A stretch of DNA of 5,282 bases, taken from JAZDFH01 sp043808035. GTDB lineage: Bacteria; Patescibacteriota; Minisyncoccia; UBA6257; Colwellbacteraceae. Within the stretch, counting starts at the first letter, position 1. Every line of letters begins with the position of its first letter. The notes under the pieces are model-generated. The model had not been told where the DNA came from and made no database searches. It saw only the letters and a program-made list of their open reading frames with translations. The translations under genes were made by a program, and so were the position numbers. Positions 4,705-5,282 of this stretch are shown here, in pieces. The stretch lies in assembly GCA_043808035.1 (NCBI GenBank), contig JAZDFH010000023.1:1-5282 (forward strand), written 5' to 3'.

Positions 4705-5282
4705 ATGAAAATTTCCATCTCATATCCACCGCTAGATTCAGAAAAAGGCGTTCCATTGTTATCACAGAACAGACAGTTTCAATGGTTTAACAGCCCTACC
4801 TATATTTATCCTGTCATTCCTGCATGTGCGGCAACGTTATTGAAAAAAAATGGATATGACGTCATGTGGGACGATGGTATCGCGGAGGAACTAACCTATC
4901 AAGAATGGGAAGAACGTATTATACAAGAAAAACCGGATATCATTGCCATTGAAACAAAAACACCTGTTGTAAAAAAACATTGGGCTTTGATAAACGATTT
5001 CAAAGAGAAAACGGAAAATATAGCGGGATGGAACCCCGTTGTTGTGTTGATGGGCGACCATGTTACCGCATTGCCAGGAGAATCATTTGAGCATTGCAAA
5101 GTGGATTACATTATTGCCTCAGGCGATTACGATTTCGCATTGTTGAGCCTTGCGAATCATTTGAATAAAAAAGAAGAATTGGAAGGCGGTTTTTGGTATC
5201 GAGATAAAAAAGGCGAGGTAGTATGTACCGGCCCCGCAAATATCATGGCGCACAATCTGGATGATCTTCCTATCATCGACAG
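4705..5282 (+). CDS. B12-binding radical SAM protein, 3' end beyond window
   Basis: The open frame starts at ATG 4705 and runs off the window after 192 codons. It begins MKISISYPPL and continues through a segment with QNRQFQWF (22-29), PTYIYPVIPA (31-40) and AATLLKKNGYDV (42-53), the usual opening of a cobalamin-binding domain in B12-dependent radical SAM proteins. VVLMGDHVTALPGES corresponds to the family's GG-H-T-P loop, and YIIASGDYDFALLSLANHL corresponds to its G-E/D segment. DDLPIID is the usual linker into the radical SAM barrel; the CxxxCxxC cluster motif would lie beyond the window. Such proteins perform methylations or other radical reactions on unactivated carbons, often on lipids, hopanoids or glycans. 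Start-to-stop spacing from the glycosyltransferase is 4 bp, indicating an operon. The exact reaction cannot be assigned. Confidence 0.85.
   Translation, partial: MKISISYPPLDSEKGVPLLSQNRQFQWFNSPTYIYPVIPACAATLLKKNGYDVMWDDGIAEELTYQEWEERIIQEKPDIIAIETKTPVVKKHWALINDFKEKTENIAGWNPVVVLMGDHVTALPGESFEHCKVDYIIASGDYDFALLSLANHLNKKEELEGGFWYRDKKGEVVCTGPANIMAHNLDDLPIID

Overview
The window is AT-rich, and its genes have no clear Shine-Dalgarno sequences. Every convincing gene is on the + strand. The contents are nucleotide-sugar and glycosyltransferase genes, a DUF4143-type ATPase, and a B12-binding radical SAM protein whose N-terminus looks familiar from uncultured candidate-phylum bacteria. I infer a Patescibacteria/CPR-like bacterium; this rests on gene style, not on any marker gene. 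The locus looks like part of a cell-surface polysaccharide cluster.

Layout: (1) 1-149, stop-ridden sequence that seems to hold decayed 5' remnants of ugd. (2) 150-1142, UDP-glucose 6-dehydrogenase lacking its N-terminal Rossmann motif but keeping the catalytic Cys. (3) 1143-1295, an AT-rich spacer with three dyad symmetries. (4) 1296-2426, an AAA/DUF4143 ATPase with no obvious role in sugar metabolism. (5) 2487-3494, galE (UDP-glucose 4-epimerase). (6) 3495-3698, a spacer holding a promoter, an intrinsic terminator directly after it, and a second promoter. (7) 3699-4700, a membrane-anchored family 2 glycosyltransferase. (8) 4705 to the window end, the start of a B12-binding radical SAM protein.

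The most unusual feature is a pattern seen twice. An exact 25-bp direct repeat covers the last five codons and stop of ugd (1125-1149) and recurs just before galE (2450-2474), bracketing the ATPase gene. A diverged 21/25 repeat covers the last codons and stop of galE (3480-3504) and recurs just before the glycosyltransferase start codon (3676-3700), bracketing the promoter/terminator segment. In both cases the downstream copy still reads as the end of the upstream gene (FSIGR-stop, GYKQ-stop), and the homology runs to about the start codon of the next gene. The simplest reading is an ancestral tight operon ugd-galE-glycosyltransferase-radical SAM, into which two unrelated segments were inserted at stop/start junctions with duplication of the junction. 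No integrase or transposase is visible.

Functionally, GalE would interconvert UDP-glucose and UDP-galactose, Ugd (if active) would make UDP-glucuronate, and the glycosyltransferase would use such donors at the membrane. The radical SAM protein probably modifies a lipid or glycan in the same pathway.
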